Shown here: piece by piece, positions 41,787 to 50,275 of the stretch
Layout: every line of letters starts with the position of its first letter
Numbering within the stretch: position 1 is the stretch's first letter
Assembly (NCBI RefSeq): GCF_014200375.1
Contig: NZ_JACHBP010000001.1
Span: 434,001-498,000, forward strand
Direction of reading: 5' to 3'
DNA from: Terrimesophilobacter mesophilus
GTDB lineage: Bacteria > Actinomycetota > Actinomycetes > Actinomycetales > Microbacteriaceae
Length of the DNA: 64,000 nucleotides
The notes under the pieces: model-generated
What the model was told of the DNA's origin: nothing
Databases searched by the model: none
What the model saw: the letters and a program-made list of their open reading frames with translations, nothing else
Made by a program: the position numbers and the translations under genes

Positions 41787-41822
41787 GTTACGGCACTTCG
41801 ATAGTAGCCGCCTTATGGAGCC

Positions 41823-43454
41823 TTACTTGCTGAGGACGTTGAAACGGAACTTGAACGACGCGTCGAGCGTGTCGTCCACGCCCTTCACATCCTTGCCCGA
41901 CACGACGACCTGTGCACCCTGGAGCAATGGCAGCGTCGACAACTGGGCCGCGACCTTCGCCTGGATGTCCTCGATCTCGGACTTGCGCTTGGCAGGATCC
42001 GTCTCGACAGCCTGTGCCTTGATCAACGAGTCGATCTCGGCGTTGCTGAAGTGATTCTTCAGGAAGTTATCCGTCTGGAAGAACGGGGACAGGTAGTTGT
42101 CCGCGTCGGAGTAGTCCGGGAACCAGCCGAGCTGGTACATCGGGTACACGTCAGCAGAACGGTCCTTCGAGTACTGGACCCACTCGGTGGACTGCAGGTT
42201 CACCGTGAAGAGACCGGACGCCTCGAGCTGCGACTTGACGAGCGCATACTCGTCACCGGAGCTCGCGCCGTAGTGGTCAGGGTTGTACTGGAGGTTCAGC
42301 GTGACCGGACCGGTGACACCGGCCGCCTCGAGGGTCGCCTTCGCCTTGTCGGCATCCGGGCCGCCGTTGCCGTCGCCGTAGAGCGACTTCAGCACGTCGG
42401 TGGCGCCCGTCAGGCCGGCGGGAACATAGGAGTACAGGGGCAGGTAGGTGCCCTTGTAGACCTGGCTCGCGATGGCGTCGCGGTCGATCAGGTCGGCAAT
42501 CGCCTGGCGGACCGCGAGCGACTTCGCCGCGTCGGCATCCGCCGTCTTCGCACCGAACGGCATGGTGTCGAAGTTGAAAACGATGTAGCGGATCTCTCCA
42601 CCCGGGCCCTTGTGAACCGTGACGTCCTTGTTGCTGGCGAGGCTGTCGATGTCGGTCGCAGACAGGCTGCGCGTGGCGACGTCGATGTTGCCCTCCTGGA
42701 CGTCGAGCTTCATGTTCGACTGGTCCGCGTAGTACTTGAGGTTGATCGTGGCCGTCTTCGGCTTGCCGAGCAGACCCTGGTAACCGTCGTACGCCTTGAA
42801 CTGGACGAGCTCGTTGAACTTGTAGCTCGAGATCACGTACGGGCCGGCGAAGGCGTTTCCGTCAACGATCTCCTGGTCCGTGGTGAGCGCGGTCGGAGAG
42901 AAGACCTCTTCGTCCACGATCGGCGCGGCTGGGCTCGAGAGGATCTGAGGCCAGATCTGGTCGTTGGCCGCCTTGAGGTGGAAGACGACGGTCAGGTCAT
43001 CCTTCACCTCGGTGCTGTCGAGGTTGTAGAGAAGCGTCGACGGTCCGTTGTCCGCCGCGATCTTCAGCTGGCGGTCGAAGCTGAACTTGACGTCGGATGC
43101 CGTCAGGTCGTGGCCGTTCGCCCACTTGAGGCCCGGCTTGAGCTTGACCGTGTACTCGGTGGGCGCGGTGAACGAGGCCGACTCGGCGATATCCGGGTGG
43201 ACATCCGAGCTCCCGGGGTTGGAGTTCATCAGGAACGGGAACACGTTGTTCATGATGAAGAACGAGCCGTTGTCGTACGAACCAGCAGGGTCGAGCGTCG
43301 TGACCTTGTCGGTCGTACCGACGGTGATGGTGCCTGACGCGCCGGTGTTACCGGTGCCGTTCCCTGCAGCGCAGCCGCTGAGCGCCATGGCGGCAATGGC
43401 AACGCCGCTGAGCACGGCCAGCGACCGCTTTCGGATCGTGGATGCGGATGTCAT
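41823..43454 (-). CDS. Extracellular solute-binding lipoprotein, peptide/nickel family 5
   Basis: 543 residues. A lipoprotein signal (MTSASTIRKRSLAVLSGVAI, then lipobox ALSGC with C28) anchors it outside. The SBP_bac_5 fold follows: VTTLDPAGSYDNGSFFIMNN, YTVKLKPGLKWANGHDLTAS and the C-terminal ligand-lobe segment FPDYSDADNYLSPFF, typical of DppA/OppA proteins. The ligand may be a peptide or, given the downstream dehydrogenase and lactonase, another small organic compound. First gene of the operon. Confidence 0.92.
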   Translation of the reverse strand: MTSASTIRKRSLAVLSGVAIAAMALSGCAAGNGTGNTGASGTITVGTTDKVTTLDPAGSYDNGSFFIMNNVFPFLMNSNPGSSDVHPDIAESASFTAPTEYTVKLKPGLKWANGHDLTASDVKFSFDRQLKIAADNGPSTLLYNLDSTEVKDDLTVVFHLKAANDQIWPQILSSPAAPIVDEEVFSPTALTTDQEIVDGNAFAGPYVISSYKFNELVQFKAYDGYQGLLGKPKTATINLKYYADQSNMKLDVQEGNIDVATRSLSATDIDSLASNKDVTVHKGPGGEIRYIVFNFDTMPFGAKTADADAAKSLAVRQAIADLIDRDAIASQVYKGTYLPLYSYVPAGLTGATDVLKSLYGDGNGGPDADKAKATLEAAGVTGPVTLNLQYNPDHYGASSGDEYALVKSQLEASGLFTVNLQSTEWVQYSKDRSADVYPMYQLGWFPDYSDADNYLSPFFQTDNFLKNHFSNAEIDSLIKAQAVETDPAKRKSEIEDIQAKVAAQLSTLPLLQGAQVVVSGKDVKGVDDTLDASFKFRFNVLSK

Positions 43455-43633
43455 ATCCGGATACCTCTCTGTTGTGAGAATCCAGCGGAGCCAATTCGGA
43501 CTCCGCTGGGGACAGTACCCGTGGCAGGCTCGATGGCGCGCCACGGGTCGCTTGTATACCCCTTGATAACACGGATTGCCCATCCGCTGAGTCGAAGACC
43601 TCGATTGGCGCCGAATATTTATTGTTCTGCAAC

Positions 43634-45535
43634 CTACTCGCCGATGAGTGCGCGCCGATCCGCCTCCACGCTCATGAGCTCCCGCTGAATGTCGCGGTAC
43701 CGATCCGGCTCCGCTGCGGCGTCCGTGCGCTGAAGCCTCCCGAGCAGTTCCGCCTTCCTGGCGAGGAGATCACGGCCGACGAGGGAGGCGACGACGCCCT
43801 TGCAGTAGATCGACAGCTCACGATCCGACTTCTCCGGGATCGGCGCGACGACGAGCTGGCTGACGATCCCGGAGAACACCGCCGGAACCTCCTCTGCGAC
43901 GCGATCGACCCAGCCGGGCGTACCGAAACCGTCCATGCTCGCGGCGATGCCGTCGCGGACCACCGTGAGGGTCGCGTTCGTGAACGACACGTCCCCCATG
44001 CGGAGGATGAGGTCGCGGCCCACCTCCTCCGGCTGCTGGAGCACCGCCATGAGCGCGTCCCTCTCCAGGCGCGTGACCGGATCCGTGGGCAGGTTCGTGA
44101 TCGATGGGCCCGGCTCCGCCGGCCGCTCTGACGGACCCCGTGCGTCGGATCGCCGCGCATCCGGCGATCGCGGATCTTCTGATCGGGACTGGATCGGCTT
44201 CGCCCTTCCGGCACTGCTCACCGCCCGCGAGACCTCCTGCGGGTCCACGCCGATCCATCCGGCCAGGTTCCGGATGTAGCCGGCATGGAGGGCGGGATCC
44301 CGGATGCCCGCGACGACGGGCGCCGCGGCCCTGAGTGCGCCGACCCGACCTTCGACGGTGTCGAGATCGAAGGAGGTGAGCACACGGCGGATCATGAACT
44401 CGAACATGGGCTTGCGTTCGTCGACGAGACGGCGGAGGGCATCGTCTCCCCTCGTGAGCCGCAGGTCGCACGGGTCGAGCCCGTCCGGGGCGACCGCGAC
44501 GAAAGTCTGCGCTGCGAAACGCTGTTCCTCCGCGAAGGCCCTGCTCGCGGCCTTCTGGCCCGCCTCATCCGGGTCGAACGTGAAGATGACCTCACCGAGA
44601 CCGTGGGAGTCGGAGTTCTCGACGTCGCCGAGCACCCGGCGGATGACCTTGATGTGGTCGACCCCGAACGCGGTACCGCAGGTGGCGACCGCCGTCGTGA
44701 CGCCGGCGAGGTGACAGGCCATGACGTCCGTGTAACCTTCGACCACGACGACGCGCTTACCGCGGGAGATGTCGCGCTTGGCGAGGTCGAGCCCGTAGAG
44801 CACCTGCGACTTGTGATAGACCGACGTTTCGGGGGTGTTGAGGTACTTGGGGCCCTGGTCGTCGTCGAGCAGCTTGCGGGCTCCGAAGCCGAGCGTCTGG
44901 CCGGTCGTGTCGCGGATGGGCCAGACGAGCCTCCCGCGGAAGCGGTCGTATGTACCCCGGTCTCCCTGGCCGACGAGTCCGGACGCGAGGAGCTCCTCCT
45001 CGGTGAAGCCGAGCTCCTTGAGGTGGTTGCTGAGGGCGTCGTAGCTCTTGGGTGCGAACCCCACGCCGAAATGGGCTGCGGCCGACGGATCGAAACCGCG
45101 CGCACCGAGGAACGCTCGTCCGGGCTCCGCGCCGGGGGTCGCAAGCTGCGCGATGAAGAAGTCCGCCGCGGCCTGGTTCGCAGCGAGCAGGCGCGCACGG
45201 TTGCCGCGGTCGTTCGCCGCGCTGCCGCCGTCCTCGTAGTGAAGTTCGATGCCGACCTTCGCGGCCATCCGCTCGACCGCTTCGGAGAATGTGACGTGGT
45301 CCAGCTTCTGCAGGAACGTAAAGACGTCGCCGTCCTCCCCGCAGCCGAAGCAGTGGTAACGACCGGCCTGCTGGCGCACGTGGAAGCTCGGGCTCCGCTC
45401 GTCGTGGAACGGGCAGAGTCCCTTGAGCGAGCCGACTCCAGCACTCTTGAGGGTGACGTAGTCTCCCACGACGTCGGCGATGTTGATCCGCGACCGCACC
45501 TCGTCGATGTCGCTCCTGCGGATCAGCCCTGCCAT
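43634..45535 (-). CDS. dnaG: DNA primase
   Basis: 633 residues. The zinc finger is complete (C41, H44, C62, C65 in CPFHDERSP and YHCFGCGEDGD), followed by the RNA polymerase core and the Toprim domain (VVVVEGYTDVMACHLAGV with the Glu, and FTFDPDEAGQKAA with the metal Asp pair). The C-terminal part binds the replicative helicase. The ATG lies nine bases after the dgt stop. Confidence 0.97.
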   Translation of the reverse strand: MAGLIRRSDIDEVRSRINIADVVGDYVTLKSAGVGSLKGLCPFHDERSPSFHVRQQAGRYHCFGCGEDGDVFTFLQKLDHVTFSEAVERMAAKVGIELHYEDGGSAANDRGNRARLLAANQAAADFFIAQLATPGAEPGRAFLGARGFDPSAAAHFGVGFAPKSYDALSNHLKELGFTEEELLASGLVGQGDRGTYDRFRGRLVWPIRDTTGQTLGFGARKLLDDDQGPKYLNTPETSVYHKSQVLYGLDLAKRDISRGKRVVVVEGYTDVMACHLAGVTTAVATCGTAFGVDHIKVIRRVLGDVENSDSHGLGEVIFTFDPDEAGQKAASRAFAEEQRFAAQTFVAVAPDGLDPCDLRLTRGDDALRRLVDERKPMFEFMIRRVLTSFDLDTVEGRVGALRAAAPVVAGIRDPALHAGYIRNLAGWIGVDPQEVSRAVSSAGRAKPIQSRSEDPRSPDARRSDARGPSERPAEPGPSITNLPTDPVTRLERDALMAVLQQPEEVGRDLILRMGDVSFTNATLTVVRDGIAASMDGFGTPGWVDRVAEEVPAVFSGIVSQLVVAPIPEKSDRELSIYCKGVVASLVGRDLLARKAELLGRLQRTDAAAEPDRYRDIQRELMSVEADRRALIGE

Positions 45536-45544
45536 GGCTTGATT

Positions 45545-46846
45545 CTAGGCGGGGTGGGATTCCGCGGCTGAGCCCGGCGAGCGACCGAGCAGCCTGCGGT
45601 GCCAGGAGTTCGCCGACTGGTCGGTGAGGCTCGCGACCTGGTCGACGACGGCACGCTTGCGCCCTGCGTCGGTGCCGGCCTCTCGCCAGTCGGCCGCGAA
45701 GCCCGCGTCGAGGGCATCCGGTCCCCGGTCGATCAGGGCGTCGGCGAGCTCGGTGATCGTGTCGCGCTGCCTGGCGTAGATGGGCTTCCGCGAGTTCGTC
45801 GACATGACGTTCGCCGCGACGATGCCCTTGAGCACCGCGATCTCGGCGCGGGTCTCGCGTGGGACGACGACATTCGCACCGAAGCGGTTGAGGCGCTCAT
45901 CGCCGTGCTCGGCGAGCGTGGCCTGGGTGGCGATACCTGCGAAGCGGCCGATGAGCTGGCTCGTGAGGTTCTTGAGGCGCCCCTGCGCCGCGCGCGTTCC
46001 GTCGAACTCGTCGATCCAGGATTCCAGCGAGTCGAGCCGGTCGAACGCTGCGACGAGTTCGTCGTGGTCGAGTTCGCCGCCGATCCACTCGAACATCGAG
46101 TCGACGAGTTCGTCGTGGTCTACTCTGGCCCCGAGCGCCGGGACGTCGATGTAGCCGCCGACGATCGCATCCTCGAAGTCGTGCACCGAGTACGCGATGT
46201 CGTCGGAGAGGTCCATGACCTGGGCCTCGATGCACAGCTGCCGATCGGGCGCGCCCTCCCGCAGCCACGCGAACGCGTCGGTGTCATCGAGATAGAAGCC
46301 GAACTTCGCGCGGCCGCTCGGGTCACCGATGGCACTCGTCGCCGGCCACGGATACTTGCAGCTCGCGTCGAGGCTCGCGCGCGTGAGGTTCAGGCCATAG
46401 GAGTGCCCGTCGCCGCCGAACACCTTCGGCTCGATGCGCGTCAGCAGCCGAAGCGTCTGGGCGTTGCCCTCGAAACCGCCGACGTCCGCGCACCACGCAT
46501 TGAGCGCCCGTTCCCCGTTGTGGCCGAACGGCGGATGCCCGAGATCGTGGGCGAGGCAGGCGGTGTCCACGACATCCGGGTCGAGTCCGAGGCTCGACGC
46601 GAGTTCCCGGCCGACCTGTGCGACCTCGAGGGAGTGGGTGAGGCGGTTGCGCGCGTTGTCGACCCCCGCGGTCGGGCTGAGCACCTGCGTCTTCGCGGCG
46701 AGGCGTCGCAGCGCGCTCGAGTGCAGGACGCGGGCGCGATCTCGAGCGAAATCGCTTCGGCGATTGGAATGCTCCTCCGGCAGCCAACGGGCGCGATCGT
46801 GCTCGGAATACGCGGCCGACGTCGCGGCATTCGGCAGGTCAGCCAC
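45545..46846 (-). CDS. dgt: Deoxyguanosinetriphosphate triphosphohydrolase-like protein
   Basis: 433 residues with an HD domain: RNRLTHSLEVAQVGRELA supplies the first His, HDLGHPPFGHNGERAL the HD pair, and LSDDIAYSVHDFEDA the last Asp. It hydrolyses dNTPs to nucleoside and triphosphate. GTG start, overlapping the dusB end by eight bases. dusB-dgt-dnaG is a common actinobacterial order. Confidence 0.95.
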   Translation of the reverse strand: MADLPNAATSAAYSEHDRARWLPEEHSNRRSDFARDRARVLHSSALRRLAAKTQVLSPTAGVDNARNRLTHSLEVAQVGRELASSLGLDPDVVDTACLAHDLGHPPFGHNGERALNAWCADVGGFEGNAQTLRLLTRIEPKVFGGDGHSYGLNLTRASLDASCKYPWPATSAIGDPSGRAKFGFYLDDTDAFAWLREGAPDRQLCIEAQVMDLSDDIAYSVHDFEDAIVGGYIDVPALGARVDHDELVDSMFEWIGGELDHDELVAAFDRLDSLESWIDEFDGTRAAQGRLKNLTSQLIGRFAGIATQATLAEHGDERLNRFGANVVVPRETRAEIAVLKGIVAANVMSTNSRKPIYARQRDTITELADALIDRGPDALDAGFAADWREAGTDAGRKRAVVDQVASLTDQSANSWHRRLLGRSPGSAAESHPA

Positions 46847-48038
46847 CTGTCGTGTCCGCTTCGCCCTCGCTCAGCTCGCCCCGGTGGGCCGCCGCGAGCT
46901 CGCGGCTGTCGAGCCAGCCCTCCGGCAGCACCGTACGCTTCGGATGCCCAGCGCGCCCGCGGGGACCCTCAGCATCGTCGCCGGGGTACGGCTCGGACCA
47001 GTCGAGTTGGCCGAGCAGGTCGTCCATCTGCTGCAGGCTCTCGACCCGCGCGAGGGCGGAACGCAGCTCGCTGCCGACCGGATAGCCCTTGAAGTACCAG
47101 GAGACGTGCTTGCGGATGTCGCGGCATGCCCACTCCTCGCCGTCGTCGCCATCGGTGCTCAGGAACTCGGCGAGCAGAACCGTGTGGCGGCGGATGGTGG
47201 CGGCGACAACGCCGAGGGTCGGGCGCGCCCGCCGTGCTGCCGCTTCCTCTGGGGTGAGTTCCCCCGACCTGACCTGGAACGCGGCGACGAGGTCGCCGAA
47301 CAGCCATGGCCGGCCGAGGCAGCCGCGACCGACGACGACACCGTCGCATCCGGTCTCCTCGACCATGCGGATCGCGTCCGCCCCGCTCCAGATGTCGCCG
47401 TTGCCGAGCACCGGCACGTCGCTGATGGCCGCCTTGAGCCGCGCGATCGCCGACCAGTCGGCCTGCCCGCTGTAGAACTCGCTCGCAGTGCGTGCGTGCA
47501 GGGCGATGCTCGAGACGCCCGCCCCCGAGGCGATACGGCCGGCCTCGAGGTAGGTGAGGTGGTTCGAGTCGATGCCCTTGCGCATCTTGACCGTGACGGG
47601 GACGTCACCGCCGGCCTTCACCGCGGCCTCCACGATGTCGCGGAACAGGTCGAGCTTCCATGGCAGCGCAGCCCCTCCGCCCTTGCGGGTGACCTTGGGG
47701 ACCGGGCATCCGAAGTTCAGGTCGATGTGGTCTGCGCGGTCCTCTGCCACGAGCATCGTGATCGCCTCGGCGACCGTGTGCGGGTCGACTCCGTAGAGCT
47801 GGATGCTGCGCGGCGTCTCCGACTCGTGGTGCCGGATGAGGCGCATCGTCTTCTCGCCGCGCTCGACGAGGGCGCGGCTCGTGATCATCTCGCTCACGTA
47901 GAGCCCGGCGCCGAACTCGCGGCACAGCCGCCGAAACGCCGTGTTCGTGATGCCCGCCATGGGCGCGAGCACGACCGGCACCTCGAGCGCGATCGGCCCG
48001 AGCTGTAGTTTGGGAGTTGCGGTGGCGAGAGAGGTCAT
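46839..48038 (-). CDS. dusB: tRNA dihydrouridine synthase
   Basis: 399 residues. The FMN-binding barrel begins VVLAPMAGITNTAFRRLCRE; the catalytic Cys is in HIDLNFGCPVPKVTRKGGG, and GCDGVVVGRGCLGRPWLF binds phosphate. The C-terminal helical domain holds HVSWYFKGYPVGSELR. It reduces uridine in the tRNA D-loop. The ATG at 48036-48038 follows GGGAG. Confidence 0.95.
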   Translation of the reverse strand: MTSLATATPKLQLGPIALEVPVVLAPMAGITNTAFRRLCREFGAGLYVSEMITSRALVERGEKTMRLIRHHESETPRSIQLYGVDPHTVAEAITMLVAEDRADHIDLNFGCPVPKVTRKGGGAALPWKLDLFRDIVEAAVKAGGDVPVTVKMRKGIDSNHLTYLEAGRIASGAGVSSIALHARTASEFYSGQADWSAIARLKAAISDVPVLGNGDIWSGADAIRMVEETGCDGVVVGRGCLGRPWLFGDLVAAFQVRSGELTPEEAAARRARPTLGVVAATIRRHTVLLAEFLSTDGDDGEEWACRDIRKHVSWYFKGYPVGSELRSALARVESLQQMDDLLGQLDWSEPYPGDDAEGPRGRAGHPKRTVLPEGWLDSRELAAAHRGELSEGEADTTGG

Positions 48039-48070
48039 CGTCTCAATTCTCCCAGAAAGTGGTCGTCGGC

Positions 48071-48583
48071 ATGGGCGAGGCATCAGGAAGCACACCCGCG
48101 GGCCGGAAGCGCGTGCTCGCGGATGCCGCCGCGCGCGGCCTCGAGGTCGAGATCGTCGAGCGGCCGGGAGCAGGGAGCCTGGAGGAGGCAGCAGAGCTTC
48201 TCGGCATCCGGCCCGCCGACATCGTCAAGACGCTCGTCGTTCGACGCAAGGCACCGTTGCCGGCGACCTACCTGTTCGCCCTCGTGCCGGGCGATCGACA
48301 GATCTCCTGGCCGAAACTGCGCGCGCTCGTCGGAGCGAACAAACTCGCGATGCCGGAGGAGGCGCTCGCGATCGAGGCGACCGGCTACGGCCGTGGCACG
48401 ATCACCCCGCTCGGCAGCACGACGGCATGGCCGGTCTACGCGGACGTCACGCTCCCCGGCCGCCGTATCGCCATGGGCGCCGGTGAGCAGGGTTTCAGCG
48501 CGTTCGTCGACGCGGACGCGCTTCTCGCCTCACTCGGTGCGGTCGTCGCCGACATCAGCGAACCCCTCGCGTCCCGCTCCTGA
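48071..48583 (+). CDS. YbaK/EbsC family aminoacyl-tRNA deacylase
   Basis: 170 residues covering the YbaK domain: SLEEAAELLGIRPADIVKTL, VRRKAPLPATYLFALVPGDR, the loop GRGTITPLGS and the end SAFVDADALLASLGA. Such proteins hydrolyse mischarged tRNAs such as Cys- or Ala-tRNA-Pro. Start ATG at 48071; it is divergent from dusB with only 32 bases between. Confidence 0.88.
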   Translation: MGEASGSTPAGRKRVLADAAARGLEVEIVERPGAGSLEEAAELLGIRPADIVKTLVVRRKAPLPATYLFALVPGDRQISWPKLRALVGANKLAMPEEALAIEATGYGRGTITPLGSTTAWPVYADVTLPGRRIAMGAGEQGFSAFVDADALLASLGAVVADISEPLASRS

Positions 48584-48593
48584 GCGTGAGGCG

Positions 48594-48737
48594 TCAGTTC
48601 CAGAGCAGGTAGTGGTGCACGGGACGGGGTGCGCACGCGCTCGACGCCGGTGGCGGCCACTCGCACGAGTCGTCGACGCACACCGCGGCATCCGGCTGGC
48701 CGACCATCGTGAGAGGGGTCTTCTTCCCGTCGGTCAC
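48594..48737 (-). CDS. 47-residue cysteine-containing protein coupled to the DsbA-like gene
   Basis: A small gene starting with GTG (48735-48737) that overlaps the DsbA-like stop as GTGA and is preceded by AAGGAGG, so translation is very likely. The product begins MTDGKKTPLTMVGQPDAAVC and contains CVDDSC plus a third Cys before a His-His-Tyr C-terminal end. There is no signal peptide. The family is unknown. Being encoded right behind a thiol oxidoreductase with several Cys suggests a redox partner, substrate or metal site, which is inference. Confidence 0.65.
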   Translation of the reverse strand: MTDGKKTPLTMVGQPDAAVCVDDSCEWPPPASSACAPRPVHHYLLWN

Positions 48738-49387
48738 GCCGCCGCCTCCTTCTCGTCCCGAACCTGCTGCAGTGCGGCGGCGAAGGTTGCGGCCTCCTGT
48801 GCGCCGGAGATCCCGTACTTCCCGTCGATGACGAAGAAAGGGACGCCCTGGATGCCGTACTCCTGAGCCTGGGCGACATCCGCCTTGACCGCCGGCAGGA
48901 ACTCGTTCGATTCGAGCGCCCGCACGACATCCCCGCGGTCGAAGCCGATCCCGGCCGCGATGTCGGCGAGGTCGTCGATGCGGCCGACGTGCTCACCCTT
49001 GACGAAGTACGCCTCGAGCAGGCGCTCCTTCATGTCGAGCTGGCGGCCCTTCGACTTCGCGTAGTGGATGAGCTCGTGCGCCTTGACCGTGTTCGTCTGG
49101 TGCACGGAGTCGTAGTCGTAGTCGAGACCGACGGATGCCGCGATCCCGGTGACCCGGTCGAGCATCTGGCTCACCTGGTCATGGGGCAGGCCCTTGCGCT
49201 GGGCGAGGTAGTCGGCCGGCGTGCCGCCGAAATCGACTGGTGTGTCCGGCGCCAATTCGAACGAGTGGTACTCCACCTCGACGTCACCGCCGAACTGCGC
49301 CGCCCCCGCCTCGAACTTGCGCTTGCCGATGTAGCACCACGGGCACTGCACATCCGACCAGATGTCTACTTTGATTGCTTCGCTCAC
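48734..49387 (-). CDS. DsbA family oxidoreductase (FrnE-like)
   Basis: 217 residues, cytoplasmic. The active site SDVQCPWCYIGKRKFE gives C15-P-W-C18; a helical insert follows, and the cis-Pro loop is in IQGVPFFVIDGKYG. FrnE proteins are DsbA-like disulfide isomerases/oxidoreductases implicated in oxidative stress in Deinococcus and Streptomyces. The GTG at 49385-49387 follows GGAAGG. It is coupled to the small Cys gene and divergent from the SDR gene. Confidence 0.9.
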   Translation of the reverse strand: MSEAIKVDIWSDVQCPWCYIGKRKFEAGAAQFGGDVEVEYHSFELAPDTPVDFGGTPADYLAQRKGLPHDQVSQMLDRVTGIAASVGLDYDYDSVHQTNTVKAHELIHYAKSKGRQLDMKERLLEAYFVKGEHVGRIDDLADIAAGIGFDRGDVVRALESNEFLPAVKADVAQAQEYGIQGVPFFVIDGKYGISGAQEAATFAAALQQVRDEKEAAA

Positions 49388-49452
49388 TCCTCGACCTTCC
49401 GTCCTCAGGACAAACCAAGCCCGGCGCGCGAACATTCCCTCGAGGAATAGTT

Positions 49453-49473
49453 CCAAAGTCTATGCGGTTGCAT
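49453..49473 (-). promoter_or_regulatory. 21-bp motif shared with the monooxygenase cassette
   Basis: Matches 1626-1646 at 19 of 21 positions. On the minus strand it reads ATGCAACCGCATAGACTTTG and one more G, with TAGACT as a possible -10 for the DsbA-like gene. The plus-strand edge merges into TATAAA (49473-49478), a possible -10 for the SDR gene. Confidence 0.5.
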
Positions 49474-49482
49474 ATAAATGAC

Positions 49483-49497
49483 GGTGCGAATCGCACC
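49483..49497. promoter_or_regulatory. 15-bp palindrome in the SDR 5' region
   Basis: ggtgcga-a-tcgcacc, perfect 7-bp arms around one base, located 22 bases before the SDR start codon and just after the TATAAA box. It is a candidate operator for a dimeric repressor. Confidence 0.5.
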
Positions 49498-49518
49498 ACT
49501 CGAGAAAGGGAAGAGAAC

Positions 49519-50256
49519 ATGACTCGGTTCACCGGAAAGACCGCCCTCGTCACGGGAGGCGCCAGCGGCATCGGAAAGGCCGCAGCCCGCCAGCTCGCTG
49601 AGGGCGGCGCGAACGTCGTCATCGGAGACATCCAGGACGCTGCAGGCGCAGACGTCGTCAAGGAGATCACGGATGCCGGCGGAAAGGCCCACTACGTTCA
49701 CCTCGACGTCACGAGCGAGGACGACTGGAACAAGGCCGTCGCCGAAACCGTGAAGACTTACGGCGGGCTCACCACGCTCGTCAACAACGCCGGCATCGGA
49801 GACACGCTCCCGATCGAGGAGACCCCGCTCGCCAGCTGGGACAAGGTCATCGCCGTCACCCAGACGAGCGCATTCCTCGGCATGAAGGCTGCGAGCGCCG
49901 AACTGCAGAAGTCCGGCAACGGGTCGGTCGTCAACATCAGCTCGATGTACGGCATCGTCGGAGGCCTCGGCGGTCCGAGCTACGCGGCCGCCAAGGGCGC
50001 CGTGCGCATCCTCACCAAGAACACGGCGCTCGGATGGGCCAAGAAGGGCATCCGCGCGAACTCGGTGCACCCCGGATACATCAACACGCCGATCCTCGGC
50101 GAGACCGACCGCCAGTACCTCATCGACACGACCCCGATGGGTCGACTCGGTGAGCCGGAGGAGGTCGCCAACGTCATCGCGTTCCTCGCGAGCGACGAGT
50201 CGTCCTTCATGACCGGCTCCGAGGTCGTCGTCGACGGCGGGTACACCGCCGGATAG
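49519..50256 (+). CDS. SDR family oxidoreductase
   Basis: 245 residues, classical short-chain dehydrogenase. NAD(P)-binding TGGASGIGKAA, NNAG in TLVNNAGIGD, catalytic Ser in NISSMYGIVG and Y-x3-K in PSYAAAKGAV. The C-terminal FMTGSEVVVDGGYTAG matches 3-alpha/7-alpha-hydroxysteroid and glucose dehydrogenase relatives; the substrate is unknown. ATG at 49519 preceded by AAAGGGAAGAG. Confidence 0.93.
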   Translation: MTRFTGKTALVTGGASGIGKAAARQLAEGGANVVIGDIQDAAGADVVKEITDAGGKAHYVHLDVTSEDDWNKAVAETVKTYGGLTTLVNNAGIGDTLPIEETPLASWDKVIAVTQTSAFLGMKAASAELQKSGNGSVVNISSMYGIVGGLGGPSYAAAKGAVRILTKNTALGWAKKGIRANSVHPGYINTPILGETDRQYLIDTTPMGRLGEPEEVANVIAFLASDESSFMTGSEVVVDGGYTAG

Positions 50257-50275
50257 ATCCGGCTCTCACGCAGGG

